Source of the DNA: JACKAQ01 sp020634975 [NCBI: Calditrichia bacterium]
Lineage (GTDB): Bacteria > Calditrichota > Calditrichia > RBG-13-44-9
Assembly (NCBI GenBank): GCA_020634975.1
Contig: JACKAQ010000001.1
Location: 186,001 to 250,000 of the forward strand
DNA length: 64,000 nt
Reading direction: 5' to 3'
The notes beneath the pieces were generated by a model, which worked only from the letters and a program-made list of their open reading frames with translations, did not search any database and had not been told where the DNA came from. The translations under genes and the position numbers were made by a program. Positions 1-8,661 of the stretch are shown here, in pieces. Every line of letters starts with the position of its first letter. The first letter of the stretch is position 1.

Positions 1-923
1 TCCGGATTTTGGGCGGTGTACGCGTAACTTTTGAACACTGCTTTTGGCTGAAAACCGTGCGCTTTTGCAGCATCTTCGCTCATGATCAGCACGGCGCTCG
101 CGCCGTCTGTCAAAAACGATGAGTTGCCGGCAGTGAGCGTACCGTACGGTTTCACAAAAGCGGGGCGCAATTTACCGAGGCTGGCCATTGTGGTGTCGTC
201 GCGGAAACCGTTGTCTTTGTCGATCACGGAAAATTTCGGCGGTACCGCAGCCGGGAAAATTTCATCTGCCAGATTTCCGTTTTCTGTTGCTTTGGCAGCG
301 TTTAGGTGCGATCGCATTGCGTATCTGTCCTGCTCCTCGCGGGTTACGCCGATCCGCGCAGCCATCCGGTCGCAATCCTGTCCCATGCTTCTGCCCGTTG
401 TAAATTCGGCAATTGCCGGGATTTCCGGCAGCACATCGCTGAATTTCAGCCCTTTAAAAAAGTTCAGCCAGTCCAGCGGTTTTTTGTAGCGCTGCGATTC
501 AACCAGTTTCATGCGGAATTTTTTGCGGTATCGAATCGGGATGTCAGTGAGGCTTTCCGTCCCGCCGGCGATGACAATATCCGCCTGTCCGGTCTGGATG
601 AGATCCACCGCGTTGGTGATCGCTTTATTTGCGGAAACGCATGCCAAAGTGACCGTTGCCGCCGGTGTGTGATTGGGAATTCCAGCTGCCAGCGCGGCAT
701 CCCGCGCAACGTTGCTGTTGCTGATATCTCCAATCACCCGACCCATAATTACCCAATCCACTTTGTCCGGATCGATCTGCGTTTTGGTGAGCAACGACTG
801 AATTGCCATACGCGCTAAGTCGTATGAATTCAATTGCTTAAAACCAGTGGATGATTTGAGAAACGGCGTTCGTCCGCCATCAATATAAACCGCTTTTCGT
901 AAGGTACCGTTTGAATTAGCCAT
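1..923 (-). CDS. Acetyl-CoA acyltransferase (thiolase, FadI-like), C-terminus off window
   Basis: This is a thiolase that cleaves or forms 3-ketoacyl-CoA in fatty-acid beta-oxidation. The minus strand reads open from an ATG at 923 to the window edge, about 307 codons. It starts MANSNGTLRKAVYIDGGRTP, the usual thiolase opening, and the acylation cysteine is Cys95 in the motif LACVSANKA. Further thiolase-typical stretches are GGTESLTDIP and GRSMGQDCDRMA. The long insertion between them resembles the FadI/trifunctional-beta branch more than short AtoB enzymes. GGAGA lies 8 bases before the ATG. The active-site His and the second Cys lie beyond the window, so completeness cannot be judged. It is separated from rpsA upstream by a terminator and about 200 bp, so it probably has its own promoter. 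Confidence 0.88.
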   Translation of the reverse strand, partial: MANSNGTLRKAVYIDGGRTPFLKSSTGFKQLNSYDLARMAIQSLLTKTQIDPDKVDWVIMGRVIGDISNSNVARDAALAAGIPNHTPAATVTLACVSANKAITNAVDLIQTGQADIVIAGGTESLTDIPIRYRKKFRMKLVESQRYKKPLDWLNFFKGLKFSDVLPEIPAIAEFTTGRSMGQDCDRMAARIGVTREEQDRYAMRSHLNAAKATENGNLADEIFPAAVPPKFSVIDKDNGFRDDTTMASLGKLRPAFVKPYGTLTAGNSSFLTDGASAVLIMSEDAAKAHGFQPKAVFKSYAYTAQNP

Positions 924-1055
924 GTTTTTTTCTCCGAAAATATGAGTGCGCTTATTCGCAAAATTGATAACGAATTAGCGATCAACTCAAATAGATTACG
1001 AATAAAGGAAATGATTCGCAAGAGTGGTAATTTTTTAAATGGGGAGATTTTATCG

Positions 1056-1093
1056 CCAAAAAAGAAAGAGCCGCCCCAAAATTGAGGCGGCTC
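1056..1093 (-). terminator. Rho-independent terminator after rpsA
   Basis: An 8-bp GC-rich stem (1068-1075 with 1086-1093, GAGCCGCC/GGCGGCTC) has a 10-base loop. On the minus strand it is followed by a T-rich run (1056-1067). It lies 36 bases past the rpsA stop codon. Confidence 0.9.
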
Positions 1094-1128
1094 CAAAACA
1101 ATCATCGAAGTTAAGAATCTTCGAAAGC

Positions 1129-3192
1129 TTATTCCTTTTTCGCAGATTTTTTGTCTGATTCTTCATCAGTTTTTTCTGCTTCAGGCGCTTCAGTTGCAGG
1201 TTCTTCTGCGGTTTCAGTTTCAGCCGGGGCGTCTGCTTCGGCTTCTTCTGCTTCCGGTGTTTCATCTGCTGTTTCAACTTCTTCCGCTTTTTCTGTTTCT
1301 TCAGCTTCTGCGGTTTCAGTTTCATTGCCTTCAGCAGCTTCTGCTTCTTCGTCTTTCGCTTTCTTTTTGGCAGGGGCTTTACGGCCTTTGCCTTCTTCCG
1401 GCGATTCTTCCATTTCCGGCACTTCATCAACCATTTCTTTCAATGTCGGTGCCGAACTTGCGTGTTCTGCCATGTAAGAATCTACCACTTCGCGTTCTTT
1501 ATCTTTCAGATATTCGGTTGCAGACAATACAATACGTTTGTTGTCTTTATCGAATTCGATGACTTTCAGCGGCACTTCGTCACCCACTTTGAAGTGATCG
1601 GAAGCGCGCTTCATGCCGGGAATGCCCAACTCTCGCAGGGGAACAAATGCATCAACCCCCAAAGGTAACCCGACAATTACACCTTTATCGATCAACCGGA
1701 CAATCTTGCCGTCCAGCACTTCGGTGCCAACTTCGTAGGCATCTTCAAAAGCATCCCACGGATTGGCATCCACTTGTTTGTGACCTAATGCGATGCGGCG
1801 TTCATCTTTGTTGATGTCCAGCACGACCACATCAATTTCTTCACCTTTGCGGATAACTTCGCTGGGATGGCGTACTTTGCGAGTCCATGACAGATCGGAA
1901 ATGTGAACCAAACCGTCAACACCTTCTTCCAGTTCAACAAATGCACCGAACGGGGTCAGGTTGCGCACAACGCCACGGTGTTTGCTGTCCACCGGGAATT
2001 TTGTTTCGATATCTTCCCACGGATCCGGAGACAATTGCTTCAAACCGAGCGAAATTTTGCGTTCTTCCGGTTCGATGCTCAGCAACACCGCTTCAACATC
2101 GTCGCCAACTTTGAGAATTTGGGACGGATTTTTGATGTGATGCGACCAGCTCATTTCGGATACGTGAATCAGCCCTTCGATGCCGTGTTCCAGCTCTATA
2201 AATGCGCCGTAATCCGTCAGGCTCACTACTTTGCCAGTCACTTTGGAACCGATCGGGAAACGTTCGGCAATATTTTCCCACGGATGCGGTTTCAACTGTT
2301 TCAGACCGAGTGAAATACGGGATTTTTTCTCGTCGAAATCGAGAATCATCACATCGATTTCCTGATCCAGATCGACCAGTTCGCTGGGATGATTGACACG
2401 TCCCCACGAAAGGTCGGTGATGTGCAACAGACCATCCACGCCGCCGAGGTCGATAAACACACCAAAATCGGTGATATTTTTGACCACACCACGACGAACC
2501 TGGCCTTTTTCCAATGTGGAAAGGATTTCTTCGCGTTTGCTTTCCAGTTCTTTTTCGATAATCACACGACGGGAAACGACGATGTTTTTACGTTGTTCGT
2601 TCACTTTCACAATTTTCATGTCCAGTGCTCCGCCAACGAATGCATCAAAATCGCGAATCGGTTTTACGTCAACCTGCGAGCCGGGGAGGAATGCATCCAC
2701 ACCGTCCAGATCCACCACAAAACCACCTTTGATGCGGCGAACAATACGCCCTTGCAGAATTTCGCCGGATTCTTGTGCTTTCATGAGGCGATCCCATGTG
2801 CGCAAGAAGTACACTTTGCGGCGAGAAACCTGCACGTTTCCGTCTTTGTCTTCCTGAGATTCGAGGAATAATTCAACTTCGTCGCCAACTTTGAATTTGT
2901 GGATGTCGATAAATTCTTCCAGCGGCAACATGCCTTCGCTTTTGAATCCGATGTCAACCACAACAAAATTGGACCCGATGTCCAAAATTTTCCCTTTTAC
3001 AATTTCTTCCTGTTTGAATTGGGAGAAACTTTCATCATACATGTCCTGCAGTTCTTTTCGATCATGCTCTGCTTCGGACATAATTTTGTCAAGATCTTCC
3101 AATTTGACAACTTGACCAGGCTGAAACGGTAATCCGTCATCTGCCTTTTTTCCGGAGTTTGCCGGCGTTTGGGGTTTAACTTCTTCAGTCAT
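1129..3192 (-). CDS. rpsA: 30S ribosomal protein S1 with long acidic C-terminal tail
   Basis: S1 binds mRNA on the small ribosomal subunit and helps initiate translation on structured leaders. Of 687 residues, six S1 (OB-fold) repeats can be placed at about 63-126, 144-208, 231-300, 315-385, 402-472 and 488-560. Repeats 3-5 carry the strong consensus, for example DFGVFIDLGGVDGLLHITDLSW. From about residue 590 to the end the protein is a low-complexity tail of Glu, Ala, Thr and Lys that ends SDKKSAKKE. E. coli S1 has 557 residues and lacks such a tail. The start at 3192 is set by AAAGGAGG nine bases upstream. It lies 108 bp downstream of hldD on the same strand and is closed by a clear terminator. 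Confidence 0.97.
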   Translation of the reverse strand: MTEEVKPQTPANSGKKADDGLPFQPGQVVKLEDLDKIMSEAEHDRKELQDMYDESFSQFKQEEIVKGKILDIGSNFVVVDIGFKSEGMLPLEEFIDIHKFKVGDEVELFLESQEDKDGNVQVSRRKVYFLRTWDRLMKAQESGEILQGRIVRRIKGGFVVDLDGVDAFLPGSQVDVKPIRDFDAFVGGALDMKIVKVNEQRKNIVVSRRVIIEKELESKREEILSTLEKGQVRRGVVKNITDFGVFIDLGGVDGLLHITDLSWGRVNHPSELVDLDQEIDVMILDFDEKKSRISLGLKQLKPHPWENIAERFPIGSKVTGKVVSLTDYGAFIELEHGIEGLIHVSEMSWSHHIKNPSQILKVGDDVEAVLLSIEPEERKISLGLKQLSPDPWEDIETKFPVDSKHRGVVRNLTPFGAFVELEEGVDGLVHISDLSWTRKVRHPSEVIRKGEEIDVVVLDINKDERRIALGHKQVDANPWDAFEDAYEVGTEVLDGKIVRLIDKGVIVGLPLGVDAFVPLRELGIPGMKRASDHFKVGDEVPLKVIEFDKDNKRIVLSATEYLKDKEREVVDSYMAEHASSAPTLKEMVDEVPEMEESPEEGKGRKAPAKKKAKDEEAEAAEGNETETAEAEETEKAEEVETADETPEAEEAEADAPAETETAEEPATEAPEAEKTDEESDKKSAKKE

Positions 3193-3300
3193 TAAAAAAA
3201 ATCCTCCTTTATAAGATAAGATGCCCCGTTTTGGGGATTAAACAGCCCTAAATTTAGAGCCCATCAGATAATTCTCAAAATGATTTTTCAAAAATAAAAG

Positions 3301-4242
3301 CTAATAAATGCCATTTTGCGACTTAAGCAACGCAACATATTTGCTCACGCCTTCTTCCAGGCTGGTAAACGGTTTATCATAACCGGCACTGCGCAACAAT
3401 GTTAAATCCGCCTCGGTGAAAGCCTGATATTTTCCCTGTAACGTTTCCGGGAAAGGAATGTGTTTGATAGCGCATCTATCATATTGTTTTTGCATGATAT
3501 CGGCGATTTTCCGAAAGCTTTGGGCAGACCCGCTGCCGCAGTTGAAAATGCCGCTTTTGTCCGGATGATCCAGAAAAAACAGGTTGACATTCACCACATC
3601 ATCCACAAAAATAAAATCGCGGCGGAAATCTTCGCTGCCTTCGAACAGGCGCAACTCGCCGGAATCTTTTATCTGATTGTGAAATTGAAAAATCACCGAT
3701 GCCATTTTTGATTTGTGATTTTCCTGCGGTCCGTAAACATTAAAATAGCGCAACCCGACAATTTGCTCCGGTGCGTCCGGCAGCAATCGCCGTACGGTTT
3801 GGTCGAACAGAAATTTGGAGTAGGCATAAATATTGATCGGATATTCGCAGCGCCGTTCTTCGCTAAATCCGTTATCGCCATTGCCGTAAACGGATGCGGA
3901 CGATGCGTAAATCAGCCGGACACTATTTTCCAGACAAAAATTGAGCAATTCCTTGCTGAAATCGTAGTTCACGCGCATCATAAATTTGCCGTCGTATTCC
4001 ATGGTATTGGTGCAGGCGCCTTCATGAAAGATGGCATCAATTTCATCCGGATCGAGATAATCCAGTTCATCTAAAAATTCATCGTAATCTATAAAATCGA
4101 GGAAGTTTAAGCGATTTAAATTCATGTGTTTAGCGCTATTTTTCAGGCTGTCGACAATCAGAATATCGTTGATGCCGCGATTGTTTAATGCGCGCACCAA
4201 ATTGCTCCCGATAAAACCAGCGCCGCCGGTTACGATAATCAT
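3301..4242 (-). CDS. hldD: ADP-L-glycero-D-manno-heptose 6-epimerase
   Basis: HldD converts ADP-D-glycero-manno-heptose to the L-glycero form used in the LPS inner core, so the cell makes heptose-containing lipopolysaccharide. The 313-residue protein is a short-chain dehydrogenase. The NAD(P)-binding motif TGGAGFIGS is at residues 5-13, the catalytic pair is Tyr139-x-x-x-Lys143 (INIYAYSK), and the HldD-specific stretches are LRYFNVYGPQENHKSKMASV and FEGSEDFRRDFIFVDDVV. Length and order match the family. AAGGAGA lies six bases before the ATG. No other LPS genes are next to it. Confidence 0.95.
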   Translation of the reverse strand: MIIVTGGAGFIGSNLVRALNNRGINDILIVDSLKNSAKHMNLNRLNFLDFIDYDEFLDELDYLDPDEIDAIFHEGACTNTMEYDGKFMMRVNYDFSKELLNFCLENSVRLIYASSASVYGNGDNGFSEERRCEYPINIYAYSKFLFDQTVRRLLPDAPEQIVGLRYFNVYGPQENHKSKMASVIFQFHNQIKDSGELRLFEGSEDFRRDFIFVDDVVNVNLFFLDHPDKSGIFNCGSGSAQSFRKIADIMQKQYDRCAIKHIPFPETLQGKYQAFTEADLTLLRSAGYDKPFTSLEEGVSKYVALLKSQNGIY

Positions 4243-4393
4243 CGTGATTCTCCTTAAATCATCAAATCCGTTGTAAAAGAATATGAACCGGAAATTAGGC
4301 TTTTAAATACGGAAAAGCCAATTATTTATCAAATTCGAAAACCACCGGATTGTGATTTTTTGACAACCGAATGGATCACGATTATCAAAAAAA

Positions 4394-5518
4394 CTATGAT
4401 TCTTTTTCTGTAATTGGGTGGGTAATGTAAAAAACGGTGCCTTTGCCGGGTGCCGAATCTCCCCAGATTTTACCATTGTGGCGCTCCACAATTTTTTGGC
4501 AGATAGACAGCCCCAGACCGCTTCCCTCGTATAGTTTTTGGGGATTCAGTCGTTCAAACGGTTGGAAAATTTTGTTTAATTTTGACGGATCGACACCAAT
4601 CCCATTGTCGCGGATATGAAAACGCCATATACACACTTCTTCTTTTGCGCCAATCTGGATAACCGGCGGTTTATCGCCGGAAAATTTTAACGCGTTACTT
4701 ATCAGGTTCAGCCACAACCGGTAAATTTGTTCGCGGTCGCCGAAAATTTCGGGTAGCTGCTCAACTTCAATTGAGGCGTTCGATTTCTGAATTACAGAAT
4801 CCAGATCCATCAAAACCTCGTCGATGAGCATATTCATCGGCAGCCATTCATTTTCGAACGGTTTATTTCCGGCACGGGAAAGCGTCAACAAATGGTCGAT
4901 CAACCGGCTCATGCGCAGGCTGCCATCGTGGATAAAGTCGAAATATTCCTTTTCTTCTTCGCTCAACCGGTCTTTTAAGCTGGAATCCAGAATTTCGATA
5001 AAGCCTTTTATGGTTCGCAAAGGCGATTGCAGGTCGTGCGCAACGATATAGGCAAATCGCTCCAATGCCTGGTTGCTTTCCTGCAGTTCTTCTGTTTTTC
5101 TGGCAAGCTGTTTGCGAAGGTGAATTTTGTCCAGGGCATTTTCTACGGCGCGAGTCAGCGATTCCTGTGAGAGATTATTTTTGATGAGATAATCCTGAAC
5201 ACCTGTTTTCAAAGCGCTGACAGCGATATTCTCATTGCCCTGTCCGGTAATCATGATGATTGCAACGCTTTCCATGGCATCGTTTGGGATGCTCTCCAAA
5301 AATTCCAATCCGTCCATATCCGGTAGCTCGTAATCCAGCAGCACGCAGTCCGGCTGGATCGAACGGAATTTGTTGACAGCCGCTTCCCCGCTTTCTTCCT
5401 CAAAAAAATCGCATCGGGGTTCAAACGAGGGTAACAGCAATCGACGGTAGTACTCTCTGTCAATCGGGTTGTCTTCGACAATCAGGATTTTTAATCTTGA
5501 ACCTGGGTCCGGTTTCAT
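4394..5518 (-). CDS. Hybrid response-regulator/histidine kinase (REC-HisKA-HATPase)
   Basis: This soluble phosphorelay protein has 374 residues. An N-terminal receiver domain (about 8-128) has the acidic pair Glu15-Asp16, phosphoacceptor Asp62 and Lys113. A short coiled coil (about 132-155) leads into a HisKA domain with phosphoacceptor His161 (AYIVAHDLQSPLRTI), then a HATPase domain with N-box NLISNALKFS, G1 DNGIG (304-308) and G2 GSGLGL (332-337). No membrane segment is present. It starts three bases after the stop of the Rcp1-like regulator and is the last gene of a three-gene operon. It probably receives phosphate from the upstream kinase and regulator and passes it on, but that order is inference. 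No output or DNA-binding domain is encoded in this operon. Confidence 0.92.
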   Translation of the reverse strand: MKPDPGSRLKILIVEDNPIDREYYRRLLLPSFEPRCDFFEEESGEAAVNKFRSIQPDCVLLDYELPDMDGLEFLESIPNDAMESVAIIMITGQGNENIAVSALKTGVQDYLIKNNLSQESLTRAVENALDKIHLRKQLARKTEELQESNQALERFAYIVAHDLQSPLRTIKGFIEILDSSLKDRLSEEEKEYFDFIHDGSLRMSRLIDHLLTLSRAGNKPFENEWLPMNMLIDEVLMDLDSVIQKSNASIEVEQLPEIFGDREQIYRLWLNLISNALKFSGDKPPVIQIGAKEEVCIWRFHIRDNGIGVDPSKLNKIFQPFERLNPQKLYEGSGLGLSICQKIVERHNGKIWGDSAPGKGTVFYITHPITEKES

Positions 5519-5521
5519 TGT

Positions 5522-5968
5522 TCAGACTCTTTCAGGTAAAATAGTGGTTAATAGCCAATATTCTTTAATTACCTTAATTGCGTTCAAAAATCCATTTAAG
5601 TGAACAGGTTTTTGCACATAACTGTTGGCACCTGCTTTATAGCATCTGTCAACATCCGCCGGATCGTTTGATGTTGTAAAAACGATCAAAGGGATTTGTT
5701 TTAAATTATTATTTTTTTTGATGTTAGACAACACTTCGTAGCCATCGGTGCCGGGCAAATTTAAATCCAGGAGAATAATGCCGGGCTGTTCCGAAAGCAT
5801 GGTTGTGGCATACTGACCGCGTTTATACAAAAAATCCAAAGCCTGATCGCCATCGATGCAATGGTAAATGGGATTTTCGGCACCAAATTTTCGCATCGCC
5901 CGGTAAATGGCTTCGTAATCTTCCGGGCTATCATCAACGATTAATATCGGGGGTGTTTTTCGCTTCAT
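5522..5968 (-). CDS. Single-domain response regulator, Rcp1/CheY-like
   Basis: A 148-residue stand-alone receiver domain of the type that partners phytochrome-like kinases. Asp12-Asp13 form the acidic pocket, Asp68 (GIILLDLNLPGTDGYEVL) is the phosphoacceptor, and Lys120 lies in the conserved SYVQKP. The start at 5968 (MKRKTPPILIVDD) places the domain in register. An upstream ATG at 6010 would add 14 residues inside the kinase's coding end and has no better ribosome site. The chosen start overlaps the kinase stop by 35 bases, so the two are probably translationally coupled. Its likely donor is the kinase encoded just upstream. Confidence 0.9.
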   Translation of the reverse strand: MKRKTPPILIVDDSPEDYEAIYRAMRKFGAENPIYHCIDGDQALDFLYKRGQYATTMLSEQPGIILLDLNLPGTDGYEVLSNIKKNNNLKQIPLIVFTTSNDPADVDRCYKAGANSYVQKPVHLNGFLNAIKVIKEYWLLTTILPERV

Positions 5969-8378
5969 TTTTATTTTCTGACAATGTAAAATAAAATGTC
6001 GTCCCTTCATTAATTTCAGAATTTAACCATATTTTTCCGCCATGGCGTTCAATAATTTTTTGAACGATTGTTAAACCTGCTCCAGTACCGCCACCAAATT
6101 TATCTCGCGCGTGTAACCGTTTGAATATTCTAAAGATAGTGTCATAGTGCTTCTCTTTAATTCCGATGCCGTTATCCTTGATATAAATGCTAACCATTTC
6201 GGCATCCGGTTCAATGGTGCCCGATTCATCCGGCTGAATGTAACCGATTTCCACAGTCGGGTTAGGTTTATCATTGTATTTGATGGCATTGAGGATCAGG
6301 TTTTGGAAAACTTCCGCAATGCGGGCGTTGTCGCAATAAACGATTGGCATTTTTCGCGGTATCAGCACGTTTGTGCCGCTTTCTTCAATTGTAAATTTAA
6401 GCCGCTCCAATACTCGCTGTACAATCAGTCCCAAATCTGTTTTCGCAAACGCCAAATCCACCCGTCCTACTCGGGAGTATTGCAACAGCGATTCCAATTG
6501 TTGATCCATTCTTAGCGTAAGCATTTGCAGTGTTTTTAATTTTTCTTTACCGGGATCGTCCAGAACATCGTTGTAATCTTCGATGATAAATCCGGCATAA
6601 TTCTGAAGCCCCCGCAACGGCTCTTTAAGGTCGTGTGATACAATATACGCAAAATTTTCCAGCTCTGTATTGCTCCTTTGTAAATCATGCGCATATTTTG
6701 CCAACTTGGCTTTTTGTTGTTTTTGCTCAGTAATATCACGGTTAAGTGCAACAACGCCAATGGGTTGCATACCAGCGTTATACACTTTGGAAACGGACGC
6801 GAACACGTTCATTGTTTTTCCGTTTTTGTGATCCTGAATCACTTCTCCGCGCCACATACCGTTGTCCAGGAATTGCTGCCGCACGGTTTCTTCATCGGTA
6901 TCCTCGTAGCGGGTGTGAATAATACTGTTCATACTTTTCCCGATTACTTCTTCCGATTTGAAACCATACATTTTTTCGGCGGCGTAATTCCACCAGTTGA
7001 TAACAAATTCCATGTCGGTGGAAATCACCGCTTCCGATACATTTTCCAAAACGGTAGCGAGAAAACGCAGCTCTTGCTCCTTTTGCAATTTTTCGGTTAT
7101 ATCGCGCAATATAACGGTATACAAAAACTGATTCCCAGCTTTCACCTGAGAAATAGATGCTTCGATAGGAAATTCCTGCCCGCCTGCACGAAGCCCGGAA
7201 AGCTGTATCGGTGTACTCATTTTGCGATTAGTAAAACCGGTATCCCCAAATTGCTGAATGTGCCGACTGTGCAAATCACGAAATAGTTCCGGTATAAACC
7301 GGTTCAGCGGTTGGCCGATGGCATCAGCTTCCGGACATTCGAACATTTTTTCGGCAGATGCATTGAAATACATTATTTGCTGGGTTTGGTCGACCGTGAT
7401 AATCGCATCCATCGCCGAAGCGAAAATCCCGGCTAATTGCGATTGGCTTTCGCGCAGTTCTTTTTCGGCCTGTTTGCGTTCGGTGATGTTCAAATATGTG
7501 CCTGTCAACCGTGCGGGACGCTGGTTTTCGTCCCATTCGGTAATTTTTCCGCGAGAGAGTATCCACCGGTATTCGCCATCTTGGGCACGTTGCCGGAATT
7601 CTGCTTCATAAAACGGAATTTCCCCTTTCAGGTATCGATCCAGTTGTTTCATTTTAACGGGTAAATCGTCCGGGTGAACCACAGATTCCCAATCTTCTTT
7701 TTGGGGAAATTCAGTCGAATTGTAACCCAACTGCTTCACCCATTGATTCACCACCCGTTTATTATTGATGACATCCCAGTCCCACATTCCCAAATCCGAT
7801 GCCCAAAGCGTCAGCTCCAACTGCTGCCTTTTTAGCAAAAGTTCTTCTTCAACTTGCATCCGCTCTTCGATTTCTTTTTTGAGCTGTGCGTTAGCTGTTT
7901 CCAATGCTTCCGTTCGTTTGCGAACCAGTTGTTCCAGTTCATCGTGCGCCGCAATCAATTGTTTTTCATATGTTTTCCGTGCAAGGATTTCAGATTCGAG
8001 TTCAGATTGTTTGGGCATACGGAGCGCTCGCGGAATTAGCGGCCATAGCATCACCGCTGTAGCGACGGACAATCCGGCAGTAAACAATTTCACAACGCCC
8101 TCAAACCGGTAAATCGGCTCCCAAAGTGTCCAGATGTTCAGCAAGTGCGTTGTGCCGCAAGCCAAAATGAACAGCGCAAACATATAAAAAACCCATTGAT
8201 AGTGGAATTCTTCACGTTTCCGGACAAAAACGAACATCGCAATGGGAATGCTATAATACGCAAGTGTAGTGAGCCCGTCCGAAATAATGTGTAGCCACAA
8301 CACCCCCGGTTGCCAAAACAGGCAATGCCCATGCGGCATAAAATCCGCAACAAAAAGTTTCTGGAAAAATTCTATCAT
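5934..8378 (-). CDS. Ethylene-receptor-like sensor histidine kinase with three PAS domains
   Basis: An 814-residue membrane sensor kinase. The N-terminal 120 residues hold three hydrophobic segments resembling the ethylene/copper-binding domain of plant ETR1 and its cyanobacterial relatives. Asp34, Tyr41, Ile44, Pro45, Ile71, Cys74 and His78 correspond to ETR1 Asp25, Tyr32, Ile35, Pro36, Ile62, Cys65 and His69, all at a constant offset of nine. A coiled coil (about 123-185) follows, then PAS domains at about 187-302, 312-432 and 440-554. HisKA has phosphoacceptor His582 (YIVSHDLKEPLRG), and the HATPase has Asn697, DNGIG (735-739) and GGGTGAGL (762-769). There is no GAF domain, unlike plant ETR1. 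A copper cofactor and ethylene as ligand are inferences from these residues. It heads the operon with the Rcp1-like regulator and the REC-kinase. Confidence 0.93.
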   Translation of the reverse strand: MIEFFQKLFVADFMPHGHCLFWQPGVLWLHIISDGLTTLAYYSIPIAMFVFVRKREEFHYQWVFYMFALFILACGTTHLLNIWTLWEPIYRFEGVVKLFTAGLSVATAVMLWPLIPRALRMPKQSELESEILARKTYEKQLIAAHDELEQLVRKRTEALETANAQLKKEIEERMQVEEELLLKRQQLELTLWASDLGMWDWDVINNKRVVNQWVKQLGYNSTEFPQKEDWESVVHPDDLPVKMKQLDRYLKGEIPFYEAEFRQRAQDGEYRWILSRGKITEWDENQRPARLTGTYLNITERKQAEKELRESQSQLAGIFASAMDAIITVDQTQQIMYFNASAEKMFECPEADAIGQPLNRFIPELFRDLHSRHIQQFGDTGFTNRKMSTPIQLSGLRAGGQEFPIEASISQVKAGNQFLYTVILRDITEKLQKEQELRFLATVLENVSEAVISTDMEFVINWWNYAAEKMYGFKSEEVIGKSMNSIIHTRYEDTDEETVRQQFLDNGMWRGEVIQDHKNGKTMNVFASVSKVYNAGMQPIGVVALNRDITEQKQQKAKLAKYAHDLQRSNTELENFAYIVSHDLKEPLRGLQNYAGFIIEDYNDVLDDPGKEKLKTLQMLTLRMDQQLESLLQYSRVGRVDLAFAKTDLGLIVQRVLERLKFTIEESGTNVLIPRKMPIVYCDNARIAEVFQNLILNAIKYNDKPNPTVEIGYIQPDESGTIEPDAEMVSIYIKDNGIGIKEKHYDTIFRIFKRLHARDKFGGGTGAGLTIVQKIIERHGGKIWLNSEINEGTTFYFTLSENKNEAKNTPDINR

Positions 8379-8505
8379 TACACACCCAAGTGTTTGAATC
8401 AGTCTTTTTTTATTTCATATATGATGGCAAAACAGCAAATGATTTTTGCAGCCCAAGTCGGTCAAACTTGATAGAAGTAGTAAGATTTTAAGGTAATACT
8501 TTTAC

Positions 8506-8517
8506 GACAACGTTGTC
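8506..8517. promoter_or_regulatory. Perfect 12-bp palindrome upstream of the ethylene-receptor-like kinase
   Basis: GACAACGTTGTC is self-complementary over all 12 bases. It lies 128 bp upstream of the kinase start, in the spacer between that gene and the FadL terminator. It could be a repressor or activator site. No cognate regulator can be named. Confidence 0.3.
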
Positions 8518-8599
8518 AATTAAAAACGGAAGGGCTAAACAATTTCAACGACAGACTCTGCCAAACAAAGCAATAAATTAACTTACAGTTAATAAAGCA

Positions 8600-8638
8600 A
8601 AAAAAAACGGCTGTTCCCGAAGCACCGGAAACAGCCGT
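8600..8638 (-). terminator. Rho-independent terminator after the FadL-like gene
   Basis: The arms ACGGCTGTT (8607-8615) and AACAGCCGT (8630-8638) pair perfectly, and part of the loop can also pair. On the minus strand a run of eight T follows. It sits 24 bases past the stop codon of the outer-membrane protein gene. Confidence 0.9.
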
Positions 8639-8661
8639 AACGTTTAAATGGATCATCAAAT

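Noticed and set aside
1050-1562. Open frames opposite or out of frame with the rpsA tail, giving Lys-rich or Ser-rich proteins
   Set aside because: They arise from the repetitive GAA/GCT codons of the acidic tail. The rpsA frame has all six S1 domains and the ribosome site.
6687-7286. 199-codon plus-strand frame inside the ethylene-receptor-like kinase gene
   Set aside because: Antisense to the PAS domains, no ribosome site, no family likeness.
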